64,000 nt of DNA. Origin: Candidatus Saccharimonadales bacterium (lineage in GTDB: Bacteria > Patescibacteriota > Saccharimonadia > Saccharimonadales > Saccharimonadaceae). A program made the translations under genes and the position numbers. The stretch spans positions 110,195 to 174,194 of the forward strand of contig JBDSSF010000004.1 of assembly GCA_039928925.1 (NCBI GenBank), read 5' to 3'. Under the pieces are notes generated by a model that saw only the letters and a program-made list of their open reading frames with translations, ran no database searches and was not told where the DNA came from. Below, piece after piece: positions 9,195 through 17,994 of the stretch. Position 1 is the stretch's first letter; the number at the start of each line of letters is the position of its first letter.

Positions 9195-9269
9195 TGGGAT
9201 GTCGCCAAGTGGTAAGGCACTAGTTTTTGGTACTAGCATTCGGGGGTTCGAATCCCTCCATCCCAGCCA
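9195..9269 (+). tRNA. tRNA-Gln(UUG)
   Basis: Full cloverleaf: acceptor TGGGATG/CATCCCA, anticodon stem CTAGT/ACTAG with loop TTTTGGT (anticodon TTG), T-loop TTCGAAT, discriminator G and encoded CCA. A TATAAT lies about 22 nt upstream (9168-9173). A terminator follows at 9327-9359. Confidence 0.97.
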
Positions 9270-9326
9270 GATGCGACAGCACGAAATGTGACCCATGTCC
9301 CTAATCGTGCTATTGCATCTGAATAT

Positions 9327-9359
9327 AAAAATAGAATCACCGAGGTGATTCTATTTTTA
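9327..9359. terminator. terminator after tRNA-Gln
   Basis: AAAAATAGAATCAC-CGAG-GTGATTCTATTTTTA gives a near-perfect 14-bp stem that works on both strands. Confidence 0.8.
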
Positions 9360-9447
9360 TGTGAATAAGCACTGCTTGCTCCAACTCGCAGATAGTCGAG
9401 AGCAATGTAGGCTTTTCAATATTTAATACTCAGATAGAGTGAGTAAG

Positions 9448-9567
9448 TTATCGTTCCATTACTTGACGTGTAGCTTCCTTTTCTGTATTGCCATCAAGGT
9501 ATTTGACCTTTGCGATGTGCTCGTGGAGTGTTCCACAAACCATGTGACGTTTGATGATCTCGATCAT
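9448..9567 (-). CDS. 39-aa orphan small protein
   Basis: ATG 9567 is preceded by AAGGAG at ideal distance (CAAGGAGAGCACATG). The peptide is amphipathic and charged: it begins MIEIIKRHMVCGTLHEHIAK, has a central KYLDGN turn and a Lys/Glu/Arg C-terminus. The longer frame starting at 9849 is hydrophobic only because it is antisense to the next gene, so I do not accept it. No family is recognised. Confidence 0.4.
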   Translation of the reverse strand: MIEIIKRHMVCGTLHEHIAKVKYLDGNTEKEATRQVMER

Positions 9568-9627
9568 GTGCTCTCCTTGTACCTGAGGTACGAATTTGTT
9601 TAGTTGTGAAGGTGCATAGGTGTTTGT

Positions 9628-10275
9628 TTGAGTTGTTTGCTGACTCCACCAAACTGCGCACACACCTACAAAGATAAACTTGATCTGAAGCACGAAGACG
9701 AACCCGTGGACCCTGTTTACGATGAAGACCACCGTATCTACTGCCTCCAAGACGAAGCAATACGCAAGGAACACCAAGAAGCCAAGTACCGTTTCGACGA
9801 CCTCGTTCGCTTTGCTAAAGTACATAAAGAAAAAGAAGACAACAAGCATATCTACGACGCCATGAAAGAGATGAAAAAGCCAAAGATAGCCGAACTTACT
9901 CCACTCCTACAGTCGGTACTCGAAAAAGCTGGCTACACTGACTTTAGTCTTGATAAGCCTGAGATAGGCAAAGATGTTTTTGTCGGCTTCGACTGTCTCG
10001 ATACAAAATCCGACCGTAGTGACTATGACAGTATAAAGACGCTCGAAAAGCTAGTGAAAAAGACCCTGGAGGACACTAACTGGCGTCTGATGAGTGATGG
10101 CATTCATTTTAGACTCGGATATCTCAATGGTCGTATCCGTGCTTATGAACGTGAAGAAGACCTCAAACAACTAGTTATCAATAACAGGAAGTTGCAACTC
10201 AAGCGAAAAGCTGACAAGCTAGACGATAATGAGGGAACAATGGAAGGCAAAAATGGTGAAAGGATAATACTATGA
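9628..10275 (+). CDS. hypothetical helical protein, start uncertain
   Basis: An up to 215-aa, highly charged, predominantly helical protein of unknown function, with basic clusters at the C-terminus (KLQLKRKADKL). The only starts are a TTG at 9628, an internal GTG near 9709 or an ATG near 9862, and none has a clear ribosome site. The N-terminus may therefore be truncated, and its first 80 codons are antisense-adjacent to the 39-aa ORF. Its stop overlaps the ATG of the next gene, so the two are translationally coupled. Confidence 0.5.
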   Translation: MSCLLTPPNCAHTYKDKLDLKHEDEPVDPVYDEDHRIYCLQDEAIRKEHQEAKYRFDDLVRFAKVHKEKEDNKHIYDAMKEMKKPKIAELTPLLQSVLEKAGYTDFSLDKPEIGKDVFVGFDCLDTKSDRSDYDSIKTLEKLVKKTLEDTNWRLMSDGIHFRLGYLNGRIRAYEREEDLKQLVINNRKLQLKRKADKLDDNEGTMEGKNGERIIL

Positions 10276-10859
10276 ACAAGTCGCATATTGAAGGCATGAA
10301 AATTGATAATGAAGAGATGCTCAAAGATCCTGAAGAATTCATTGATAAATTTGGTTTCTCAATCTTTGACGAAAAGGCCCGCAGCGCTATAAATTTAGCG
10401 AGGGAGATCGAGCAAGACAGCCTAACGATGATGGAAAAAGGCTTCTTGATGACTCAACAGATTTATGATGCAGAACTTGCTACGAATGATCATCTTACGG
10501 GACTGGCAAAGTTCTTCATCTCTATCAGTGCAACAGGTATATTTGCGGCGGTAGGTCTTAACGTCGTTAATATCCAAGCGTATCTACTGTATGTTCTTGC
10601 ATTACCTGTACTCGTTATGTCGACAGTAACTCTCGCGGTTCTCTTTAGGCGTCGTAATAAAGTTATTAAAAAGCGTACTGATGATTATCAAAAGGTCAGC
10701 GAAACTATGGAATTAGTCACTAATGCTTCAAAAATGCGGCTTAAGGCGATGCAATCGATCAAAAACGATGATCCTATAAAAATGCAAGAAATGTTCAAGG
10801 AGCTAGGTATTGATCTGAAGATAAATCCAGTCGACTTGAAGAAAACAAAGAACCAATAA
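10272..10859 (+). CDS. two-TM membrane protein with flanking helices
   Basis: A 195-aa protein: long charged N-terminal helical region (residues 1-75), two membrane helices (about 78-98 and 103-125), then a basic RRRNKVIKKR stop-transfer and a second helical region. This helix-2TM-helix layout resembles SLATT-type membrane effectors of bacterial conflict systems, but I see no diagnostic motif and the resemblance is topological only. It overlaps the preceding gene by 4 nt (ATGA). The pair is isolated from other genes, as expected of a small accessory module. Confidence 0.6.
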   Translation: MNKSHIEGMKIDNEEMLKDPEEFIDKFGFSIFDEKARSAINLAREIEQDSLTMMEKGFLMTQQIYDAELATNDHLTGLAKFFISISATGIFAAVGLNVVNIQAYLLYVLALPVLVMSTVTLAVLFRRRNKVIKKRTDDYQKVSETMELVTNASKMRLKAMQSIKNDDPIKMQEMFKELGIDLKINPVDLKKTKNQ

Positions 10860-10928
10860 GCATCAATATCTTTTTTGAGGTATTTTAATCAACCACTTAA
10901 AATGACCTGTATGTTAAAATGTATCTAT

Positions 10929-11378
10929 ATGCCGACAAAACAAACAGTAATTGAGTCAGTTGCTAAAGTTCTCATTATTGATAATGAGAATCGAGTGCTA
11001 ACCTTAGTTCTCGGAGAGCATTTAAAATATCCAGAGAAATCTTACCGACCTGATCTTCCAGGTGGAATTGTCGACCCGGGAGAGTCTGAGCTGTCAGCTG
11101 TTATCCGTGAGGTCAAAGAAGAATGCGGTTTTGCATTAGACCCTGAAAAGGTTCAGCCTGCTTATAGCGAGACAGCTTATTACGAAAAAGAGAACAAGTC
11201 AGTAACTAAGCTGCTTTATATTGCCTATGTAGATGAACGGCGTGTAGTTAAACTTAGCTGGGAACATAGTGACTACAGATGGGTAACGTTAGAAGATCTT
11301 CAAGCAATTAATTTGCAACCATTCTTTAATAATTCTATAAAATACTCAATTCAACACAAATTGATTAGGATTCGGTAA
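10929..11378 (+). CDS. Nudix hydrolase
   Basis: A 149-aa Nudix-fold pyrophosphohydrolase. The Nudix box is complete (GGIVDPGESELSAVIREVKE, then ECGF), carrying the Glu residues that bind the divalent metal. The substrate, a nucleoside diphosphate-linked compound, is not determinable. The frame is open from 10875, but TTAAAAT just upstream acts as a -10, so the leaderless start at ATG 10929 is preferred. It converges with the DUF6270-like gene, overlapping by 14 nt. Confidence 0.85.
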   Translation: MPTKQTVIESVAKVLIIDNENRVLTLVLGEHLKYPEKSYRPDLPGGIVDPGESELSAVIREVKEECGFALDPEKVQPAYSETAYYEKENKSVTKLLYIAYVDERRVVKLSWEHSDYRWVTLEDLQAINLQPFFNNSIKYSIQHKLIRIR

Positions 11379-12138
11379 TTCTACGGACTTCTTTCCACAG
11401 GTTATCGTAGTATGCTTGTGTATAGTGGACGGAGTGAAGACCCCATGGATGATTCGGGGAGGCGATAAATAAACTATCACCATGCGATATGCGCTGTGCA
11501 TCAAGCTCATCAACAGCCATAACGTCTAGCAAGTCCCAAAATGTATTTTTCCGTTGTAGACTATCGGTGTTGGCGAACTCATGCACGGTTTTAGTTTCAT
11601 CGATGTGAGCGGTCGAAAACCGGGCTGAATTAATAATCAGTTCTGTTTTTGGTAAATCACTTTTTAATCTATCACTGAGTGTTCTTAACGACTTTACTGC
11701 AAGTTGGTTGTACTCATTATCACCAAATCGCATTCTATCAGGTGCTTTAATGTCTTGATCCTCAAAGTGATCATCGGCATTACTTAGTATCTGAAACGCC
11801 ATATGATTGCGTGTTACGTACCTTCCCATTTTCCGAGTGACGCCCATATGAACATCAGCAAAGAAATCGAACAGTATGAAATCAGGGCGGGAATCGATCA
11901 CTCTTTGAAGATTGTTGCCAGAGTATTCTTCATTTAAGGTTTGAATGAAGACTCTCTTTATCTTGTCAGTCTCAGAAATAAGAGGAGCGGGTGTTTCGTC
12001 AATAAGACTAGGTAGCGCAGTTTGGTACACCGTTTCGCCAATCTCTACGTAGTCTTTATAACCGTCCGTAAATCGACTGTTAAATACGTCCCTAGAAACA
12101 CATGAACCGACAATATCTATTCTTGGTTTGTTACGCAT
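11365..12138 (-). CDS. DUF6270-like protein
   Basis: A 257-aa protein beginning with the IDIVGSCVSRDVFNSRF block that I recognise from the DUF6270 family, common in actinobacterial and firmicute capsule/teichoic-acid loci. A C-terminal HPWGLHSVHYTQAYYD block could form a SGNH-hydrolase-like active site with the N-terminal GSC Ser; this is an inference. Start ATG 12138 with GGAG 6 nt upstream; it overlaps the preceding kinase gene by 8 nt. It is the last gene of a four-gene operon. Confidence 0.65.
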   Translation of the reverse strand: MRNKPRIDIVGSCVSRDVFNSRFTDGYKDYVEIGETVYQTALPSLIDETPAPLISETDKIKRVFIQTLNEEYSGNNLQRVIDSRPDFILFDFFADVHMGVTRKMGRYVTRNHMAFQILSNADDHFEDQDIKAPDRMRFGDNEYNQLAVKSLRTLSDRLKSDLPKTELIINSARFSTAHIDETKTVHEFANTDSLQRKNTFWDLLDVMAVDELDAQRISHGDSLFIASPNHPWGLHSVHYTQAYYDNLWKEVRRITES

Positions 12139-13021
12139 TAGAGCTCCAGTCCCCAGGTGCCTCTAGTTCTTCGGCAATTCTTGCAAGTTCTATAATCTTG
12201 CTCTCTGAATTTATAGGATTATAAACTAATTCATGACTCATAGAGGATAATACTTTCCAGCCTACCATTGAGCGAATTAAGTCTTTGTTCACTAGACCTT
12301 CTGCTACAGAAAGGGTTGTAGCTTCGACTGCAGGTGCTACATCACCCCTCATCCTACGCACACACCAAGATGCCAAGTCATACTCCCTTGGTCCTATCGC
12401 GATTGAATCAAGGTCTATAAAAAGTAGTTGATTGTTAGCTGATACGACATTTCCACTATGCATATCACCGTGAACTAAACCGCCACTTTGTATCGCTGCG
12501 GTACTAAAACAGTGATCTGTACGGTATTTGTCTAATATCTTTTGTATATACGTTACTGCATTTTTGTTTGGTTGATCATCAAGAGACTTAAGCCTGGATT
12601 GTACATAATCTGCAACATTCATATGCCGGATACGATTATTGCGAAAAAGGCCAGCAGTCTGATAAGGAAAGCTGTTTAGTTTACGCGCAGCTTCTGCAAG
12701 CTCATCCCCCGAAACTTCACTCCAGTCTGGAATCGGCATTTTAGGATAGCGAGAAATGATATTTTCGCCAAACTCTATCGGCCTCTCATCTATTGGAGAT
12801 AAAACTGCACCGTCGCGACCTATTACATTCGACATTTTGTGTGAGTATATTAAGTCACCAGGATCTTTTCTAGCTTCGATTTGCGCGACGGTTGATATTC
12901 GGGCAACGATACTTTCTGAATCGGATGCAACTACAAGATTATTATGTGTTGAAATTATCCTACTATCCAAAGGTATTACGCCTTCGGAGCTAAGAAATTT
13001 TAGCCGTTCGCTATTATTCAT
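12131..13021 (-). CDS. APH/choline-kinase-like phosphotransferase
   Basis: About 296 aa of the aminoglycoside phosphotransferase fold. The catalytic loop GLVHGDMHSGNVV (HxDxxxxN) and the metal-binding LLFIDLDSIAIGPREYDLAS are intact. In glycan loci such kinases phosphorylate choline, ethanolamine or sugar alcohols rather than antibiotics. ATG 13021 overlaps the stop of the upstream GT2 gene by 8 nt. Position 13036 offers only a TTG. The preceding cytidylyltransferase suggests a kinase plus CTP-transferase pair that makes a CDP-activated decoration. Confidence 0.78.
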   Translation of the reverse strand: MNNSERLKFLSSEGVIPLDSRIISTHNNLVVASDSESIVARISTVAQIEARKDPGDLIYSHKMSNVIGRDGAVLSPIDERPIEFGENIISRYPKMPIPDWSEVSGDELAEAARKLNSFPYQTAGLFRNNRIRHMNVADYVQSRLKSLDDQPNKNAVTYIQKILDKYRTDHCFSTAAIQSGGLVHGDMHSGNVVSANNQLLFIDLDSIAIGPREYDLASWCVRRMRGDVAPAVEATTLSVAEGLVNKDLIRSMVGWKVLSSMSHELVYNPINSESKIIELARIAEELEAPGDWSSNA

Positions 13022-13931
13022 CGATCGGTTCGCCAAATATATTTATTAACTTTTGTCTGTTGCTGTCGGTATAGATTAAGTCGGCCACGCCTCGATTCCA
13101 GTGAGGTGCGAGAGCTTGTTTCAAATCCATGACTGTATCATCTGTGAGAGATGCGCTCTCTGTGATCTCTATCGCATCAGCGTTAAACAGCCGTATCATA
13201 AAATGATCTTTTGTTCTCTTATCTTGAGCCATCTCAGTTACCAGCTGAGCTGCCTTTTTGACGACACTCAACCGCTTGTTATGATCCCACTCCTCCTGCG
13301 TAATGGAGGTGCCATCTTCGCGACCGCGCAACATATAGAACGGGTAATCAGATAAAACAGATAGCCGTTTCGCTTTTAGCATAGCTTCGATAAAGAACAT
13401 GACATCATCACCACGTCTAATACTTGGATCAAACCTAATGTCATTATCGATGATGAATTTACGGTCAACCATTTTCCATATACCCAAAGTTTTGTATAAA
13501 CCAGAGTCAATCAGATCAACATTCACCGCAGTAGTATTTAGCATTGAACGAGGAACATTTCTGTCTATGCCCTCCAGCTGAAAAGCAAAGATGTCGCTAG
13601 GGTTCTCACTTGAAAAGCCATCCAGTCTTTCTAATGCTTCTGTACCTATGTAGTCATCAGAGTCGAGAAAGAGTACGTATTTACCTATGGCACGCTGCAC
13701 GGCTAAATTGCGCAACTCGCCCGGGCGCGCAGTATGTTCATGCCAGATAGGCCTTAAACCGGGTATTCGATCACTATAGCTTTCTACGATCTCACGAGAT
13801 TTATCAGTTGATCCATCGTCGACAAACATGACTTCTATTTCTTCTTGGGGTAGCGTCTGATTAGTTATAGAATCAAGATAGTCACCGAGCCATTTGTCGC
13901 CATTATAATTGGGAGTGATTACGCTTATCAT
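13014..13931 (-). CDS. family 2 glycosyltransferase
   Basis: A 305-aa GT-A enzyme. The N-terminus ISVITPNYNGDKWLGDYLDS, the FVDDGSTDKS nucleotide-binding segment and the DSDDYIG metal-binding DxD (about residue 98) are all present. There are no membrane helices, so it acts at the cytoplasmic face. Its ATG overlaps the stop of the cytidylyltransferase gene (ATGA). It belongs to a small operon for a surface glycan or teichoic-acid-like polymer. Confidence 0.88.
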   Translation of the reverse strand: MISVITPNYNGDKWLGDYLDSITNQTLPQEEIEVMFVDDGSTDKSREIVESYSDRIPGLRPIWHEHTARPGELRNLAVQRAIGKYVLFLDSDDYIGTEALERLDGFSSENPSDIFAFQLEGIDRNVPRSMLNTTAVNVDLIDSGLYKTLGIWKMVDRKFIIDNDIRFDPSIRRGDDVMFFIEAMLKAKRLSVLSDYPFYMLRGREDGTSITQEEWDHNKRLSVVKKAAQLVTEMAQDKRTKDHFMIRLFNADAIEITESASLTDDTVMDLKQALAPHWNRGVADLIYTDSNRQKLINIFGEPIDE

Positions 13932-14554
13932 ATCTCTGAAACCTCCAGTTGCTTACGGATTTGCGTCGAGCTTATGTCAATTTTTATATTTTCTCTCGAT
14001 GTTAGTAATAGCCTATTTTCGCTTGTTACTTCTTTAAACCAATCTTCGGCGATTACATTCCGCAAGACGCCTTCAGATCCGGGTCTTAAGACACATATTG
14101 CTCGATTATGTTCCAAATGGGATTGCATACTATTGATTTGATCTGTACCAACGACTAATACTAAGTTGCATGCTTTAATGCCAAGTCTATAGCTAACGGT
14201 GTCAATAACCTCTTCACTAATTGATAGTTCGGGAGGGGTGACTCCAGTAATATCATCCACATACGATTTTGATGAAGTGCCACTCTCTCGTGTGATGAAT
14301 TCATCAACGCGTCGACTAAAGTTCCAGACACCTTGGGTATCATGCAACTTTTTTAATACATGGGAGTCGCTATTTGGTGCAAATATATTTCCCGCAATGT
14401 TATCGTCCTGAATCATCAGCCTCTTTTCGGCAGAACGCATGGCGTCAAGATGTCCTTCGTGAACCGGAGCATACGAGCCCACAATAATTAGCCCACTCGC
14501 ATTTGAGTCTTGGTATTTGCTTGCGGTGGATAATCTTTCAATTTTCTGGTTCAC
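13928..14554 (-). CDS. cytidylyltransferase-like nucleotidyltransferase
   Basis: A 208-aa Rossmann nucleotidyltransferase of the HxGH superfamily (NadD/TagD/PCT-type). IIVGSYAPVHEGHLDAM carries the HxGH motif, and ISSTQIRKQ near the C-terminus is the ISSTxIR signature. NadD would be the default call, but the setting (GT2, kinase, DUF6270) favours activation of an alcohol phosphate as a CDP derivative. The start used is GTG 14554. First gene of the operon. Confidence 0.75.
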   Translation of the reverse strand: MNQKIERLSTASKYQDSNASGLIIVGSYAPVHEGHLDAMRSAEKRLMIQDDNIAGNIFAPNSDSHVLKKLHDTQGVWNFSRRVDEFITRESGTSSKSYVDDITGVTPPELSISEEVIDTVSYRLGIKACNLVLVVGTDQINSMQSHLEHNRAICVLRPGSEGVLRNVIAEDWFKEVTSENRLLLTSRENIKIDISSTQIRKQLEVSEI

Positions 14555-14624
14555 ATCAGATGACTCAATAAATATTTAATCAAATATAGCACATTTTTGT
14601 AGATATGTCAAACATCGGGACTGT

Positions 14625-14732
14625 CTGCTAACATTATGTTAGGCTATGTCTCATTTGTCTCATTTTGGGTACTAGACCCACAAGCTCAGCCAAGATGATT
14701 ATACTTAAAATGACGAGAGATCGTCATTTTTT
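14625..14732 (+). ncRNA. candidate small RNA ending in a terminator
   Basis: No ORF accounts for a strong plus-strand terminator in the 14555-14777 gap (TGACGA-GAGA-TCGTCA-TTTTTT, 14711-14732). Upstream lie two further hairpins, CTAACAT/TATGTTAG and TGGGT-ACTAG-ACCCA. The neighbouring genes point away from it. A roughly 100-nt RNA is plausible, but no convincing promoter is visible. Confidence 0.3.
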
Positions 14733-14777
14733 GTTTGATATCATGGGCCACTTGAGGCAAGTCTAGTTAATACAAGA

Positions 14778-14903
14778 TCAACCAAATACTTGAAGGATTT
14801 CAAATATCATAAATATGGTTGCAAGTGGTAATGCTATCCAATAAAACATCCAAAATGAGAAATGTTTTTTAACATGTTTTACCTGTTTAGACTTTTCGTG
14901 CAT
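14778..14903 (-). CDS. 41-aa single-pass membrane peptide
   Basis: MHEKSKQVKHVKKHFSFWMF starts a basic N-terminus followed by one hydrophobic helix of about 22 residues ending in GLY-stop context (FEILQVFG). A perfect TATAAT on the minus strand (14916-14911) sits 7 nt before ATG 14903, the leaderless geometry seen across the window. Positive-inside topology predicts N-in. No family is recognised. It sits alone between the glycan operon and the dehydrogenase. Confidence 0.55.
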   Translation of the reverse strand: MHEKSKQVKHVKKHFSFWMFYWIALPLATIFMIFEILQVFG

Positions 14904-15049
14904 TGATGAAATTATATCTATTCAAACTTAATATTAACTTATAGAAGCCTATGATTGAATTGTCCTTCATGTATTTCCACTGATCTATTACCTAAGAGTG
15001 CAGCCTATGCACTCTTGTAGGCATGGGGTTTGTGGCCTATGCTTGGATA

Positions 15050-15970
15050 ATGAATGATACGAAGTTAATTACAGTTATTGTACCTGATAAAAAAGGTAAA
15101 GACGCAATGGAAAAAATACAAGGCATCAACGCTATTCTAGTTGAATCGGGAAAACCTGTAGTTTCGGATGCGTTGAATGCTGAAGTATTGGTAGTCGGCC
15201 CTGCTGAGCAGCAGAGTGAAGTTGAGGATGCACTACGCCAAATTAAGCAACTACCACACCTCAAGTTGTTACAAACGCTCGGGCAAGGTATTGAGCAGTG
15301 GGACGGTCTCTTGCCGAATGATCTTATAATTTCTACTGCCCGTGGTGCACACGGTGGCTCAACGGCCGAACTGGTACTGGCATCGTTACTGGCAATCATG
15401 CGGGAATTGCCGCACTATATTAAAAACCAACAATCACGTATTTGGGAAGGTCGTAGAGCACGCACTCTTCAAAATGCCAATGTGCTTGTGTATGGTTCCG
15501 GCGACCTCGGCCTTAATATTAAAAGTCGCATGTTGCCATTCGGCGCAAAAGTAACAATGGTTGGTGCGCATAATCACGAAGATGTTATCGACACTGCAAA
15601 AGCTCGTACCCTACTACCTACTACTGATGTAGTAATCCTAGCACTACCATTAACGAGGGATACGCGGCATACTGTTGATACTGATTTTCTCGCACTTTTA
15701 CGCGACGGCACCATTGTTATTAATGCTGGTCGTGGTGGTTTAGTTGATCAAGCTGCACTTCTAAAAGAATTACAAGATGGTCGGCTTCAAGCTGCACTAG
15801 ATGTTACGACTCCAGAACCTTTGGAGTTTGATAGTCCACTGTGGGATGCGCCAGGGCTATTAATCACACCACATGTTGGGGGCAATACAGTCGGTGCCGA
15901 TGATAGGGCCTGGGAGATGGCAGTGAGCCAAATACAAGCGTACGTACGCGGTGATTTATCTTATAGTTAA
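15050..15970 (+). CDS. D-isomer 2-hydroxyacid dehydrogenase
   Basis: About 306 aa; NAD-dependent D-2-hydroxyacid dehydrogenase family (PGDH/lactate/glyoxylate reductase-like). The N-terminal catalytic subdomain is followed by the Rossmann motif VLVYGSGDLGLNI, where the first Gly of GxGxxG is conserved. TTDVVILALPLTRDTRHT and VINAGRGGLVD carry the substrate Arg region, and the terminal TPHVGGN has the catalytic His. The Glu is in TPEPLEFDSPLW. A frame opens at 15023, but TATGCT at 15038-15043 acts as -10 and points to ATG 15050. Substrate unknown. Confidence 0.85.
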   Translation: MNDTKLITVIVPDKKGKDAMEKIQGINAILVESGKPVVSDALNAEVLVVGPAEQQSEVEDALRQIKQLPHLKLLQTLGQGIEQWDGLLPNDLIISTARGAHGGSTAELVLASLLAIMRELPHYIKNQQSRIWEGRRARTLQNANVLVYGSGDLGLNIKSRMLPFGAKVTMVGAHNHEDVIDTAKARTLLPTTDVVILALPLTRDTRHTVDTDFLALLRDGTIVINAGRGGLVDQAALLKELQDGRLQAALDVTTPEPLEFDSPLWDAPGLLITPHVGGNTVGADDRAWEMAVSQIQAYVRGDLSYS

Positions 15971-16047
15971 TCTTTGAAACTGAAAACATATTTTAACAGT
16001 AAAAATACTTATGGTTTTAAGCAAATCATTGTTATATAGTTAGTACT

Positions 16048-16281
16048 ATGAAAAAAACATGGTTTCACACTCGTAAAGATTTTAAAGGCAAAGTAGCATT
16101 ACAGGAACTAAAACGGGCTCACATTATCATCGCTTTACTCTCAATATCACTCGCATTCATTATACTTGTCATGAGTGTGTACCCAATTCAATTTGATGTA
16201 CTTCTCGCAAGTATCGTGTCGGCACTCCTCATAATAACGACCGCTGTTTCTCTTTCGATTGCCTTTACTATCAAAACATAA
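16048..16281 (+). CDS. 77-aa two-TM membrane protein
   Basis: A basic N-terminus (MKKTWFHTRKDFKGK) is followed by two membrane helices (about 26-46 and 52-74) joined by a short loop. TATAGT lies 7 nt before the ATG, so it is probably leaderless. Lies 90 nt upstream of the multidrug MFS gene on the same strand and could be transcribed with it. Function unknown. Confidence 0.6.
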   Translation: MKKTWFHTRKDFKGKVALQELKRAHIIIALLSISLAFIILVMSVYPIQFDVLLASIVSALLIITTAVSLSIAFTIKT

Positions 16282-16370
16282 ACAAATATAACAAACTCAT
16301 TTTTTGTACTTAATATAAAAAAAGTATAAACTAACATATAGTACACGTTATTTTTATATGGAGAAACATA

Positions 16371-17933
16371 ATGATTATTGATAAAAATAACCAAAAAATA
16401 GTGCTATGGTCAATGATTCTCGCTGTCTCAATGACAACAATAGATCAGACTATTGTAGCTCTTTCGGCAGATACTATACAAACAGGGCTTGGCGTTTCAC
16501 ATTCTGTTATTGTCTGGAGTATTAACGCCTATATCCTAGCAACCGCAGCTTTTTTCCTTCTTGGTGGTAAGCTAGCTGACGTTTTTGGCCATAAACGAAT
16601 GGTTGTTATAGGAATCGCATTATTTGCGCTGTTTTCACTATTATGTGGTCTTACGCCAAGCGGCGATATCGCTGGTCCGTGGCTCATTACTGCTCGAGCA
16701 CTTCAGGGTGTAAGTACGGCACTTATGTTCCCTGCGGCTTTAGGCATCGTCCGTGCAGGATTTCCACTTGAGTCACGCGGAAAAGCATCGGCGACGTTCT
16801 TTAGTATAACTGGTGCGATGACGGCAATTGGACCCATTGTTGGTGGCTATTTAACGGACTGGACGTGGCGTTCAATCTTTTGGATTAATGTTCCGATTGC
16901 AATTGTTGCACTTGCTCTTATCGCTAAAAGAAAAATAGAAGATAAAAGTGAGCGTCATCCTATAGATTGGCAAGGTGGCGCACTCATTGCTGCCAGTATG
17001 GGCCTTAGTATTGCGGGCTTACAACAAGCTGGAACTTGGGGCTGGGACAGTGTCCTTACATGGCTTTTTATAGCTGCAGGACTGGCGTTCCTCGTCGCAT
17101 TTATTCAATTTGAGAGGAAAGCTCAATATCCCCTCGTCAAGCTGCACGCATTTAAAAATCGCGGGTTTAGTTTATCGGTTCTAGCAACATTCTTTTCATC
17201 AATGGCATTTATTCCAATATTTTTCTTCATAAGTGTTTATGCGCAAATTTCTCTCGGTTTAGATGTTAGTACATCAGGTCTACTGCTCCTGGAATTTTTC
17301 ATAGGATTTACCGTAGCATCTATTTACGGAGGTAAAATATTCGATAAAAAAGGAGCTCGTATCCCTTTGATTATGGGTGGCCTGTTAGGAGGTATTGGGT
17401 TTGCCTGGTGGGCATCAAAGCTTTCTATACTAACTGATGGTGGATCTTTTCTTAGTTCACCACAATTCTTTCCTACAGTTCTTGCTGGTGCTGGTATCGG
17501 CTTTATGTTTAGCGCCGCAAGCACAGATATCGCAAACAGGAGTAGTGAAAAAGCGTTTGGAGAATCAACCGCCATTTCTCAAACTGCGAAAAATTTTGGT
17601 GGTGCTCTTGGACTTGCTTTACTTGCAACGCTACTTGCAACACAACTTAATACCAACCTCGTAAACTCTTTTACTGCACTCGGTGCAAGCGCAAGTGATG
17701 CGCAATCTGTCGCTAAAGACATTAATAGCCAAGCCCAGGGAGATAAACAAAACAGTAGCAGTGAATCAAGCCTGCCTAAGGATGTGCAGGATAAATTTAA
17801 TAATGCCGTTAGAGATGGCTACGCAGAATCTACAAAAACAGTATTTTATAGTATGTCTGGTGCTATGTTCATTATTCTCATTCTTGGTCTTATGTATCCT
17901 AAGCATGAAGAGATTAATATTCGCAAAGTATAA
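16371..17933 (+). CDS. DHA2-family (EmrB/QacA-type) multidrug MFS transporter
   Basis: 520 aa with 14 predicted membrane helices. The first helix carries TTIDQTIVALSADTIQ, typical of DHA2 drug:H+ antiporters. The loop 2-3 motif LLGGKLADVFGHKRMVVIG and motif C in helix 5 (SITGAMTAIGPIVGGYLTD) are intact. A long Ser/Asn-rich hydrophilic loop precedes the last helix. ATG 16371 follows GGAGAAACATA. A perfect 21-bp palindromic terminator ends the unit. Confidence 0.9.
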   Translation: MIIDKNNQKIVLWSMILAVSMTTIDQTIVALSADTIQTGLGVSHSVIVWSINAYILATAAFFLLGGKLADVFGHKRMVVIGIALFALFSLLCGLTPSGDIAGPWLITARALQGVSTALMFPAALGIVRAGFPLESRGKASATFFSITGAMTAIGPIVGGYLTDWTWRSIFWINVPIAIVALALIAKRKIEDKSERHPIDWQGGALIAASMGLSIAGLQQAGTWGWDSVLTWLFIAAGLAFLVAFIQFERKAQYPLVKLHAFKNRGFSLSVLATFFSSMAFIPIFFFISVYAQISLGLDVSTSGLLLLEFFIGFTVASIYGGKIFDKKGARIPLIMGGLLGGIGFAWWASKLSILTDGGSFLSSPQFFPTVLAGAGIGFMFSAASTDIANRSSEKAFGESTAISQTAKNFGGALGLALLATLLATQLNTNLVNSFTALGASASDAQSVAKDINSQAQGDKQNSSSESSLPKDVQDKFNNAVRDGYAESTKTVFYSMSGAMFIILILGLMYPKHEEINIRKV

Positions 17934-17943
17934 TATATCTAAT

Positions 17944-17987
17944 TGTAAAATAATAGAGTCACAAACTTGTGACTCTATTATTTTACA
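17944..17987. terminator. bidirectional terminator, 21-bp perfect stem
   Basis: TGTAAAATAATAGAGTCACA pairs perfectly with its complement across a loop of about 2 nt. It separates the convergent MFS and LPKTG genes. Confidence 0.9.
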
Positions 17988-17994
17988 GAAAGAA

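Noticed and set aside
9448..9849. 133-codon minus-strand frame
   Set aside because: Its hydrophobic N-half is antisense to the charged plus-strand gene; only the AAGGAG-preceded ATG at 9567 is supported.
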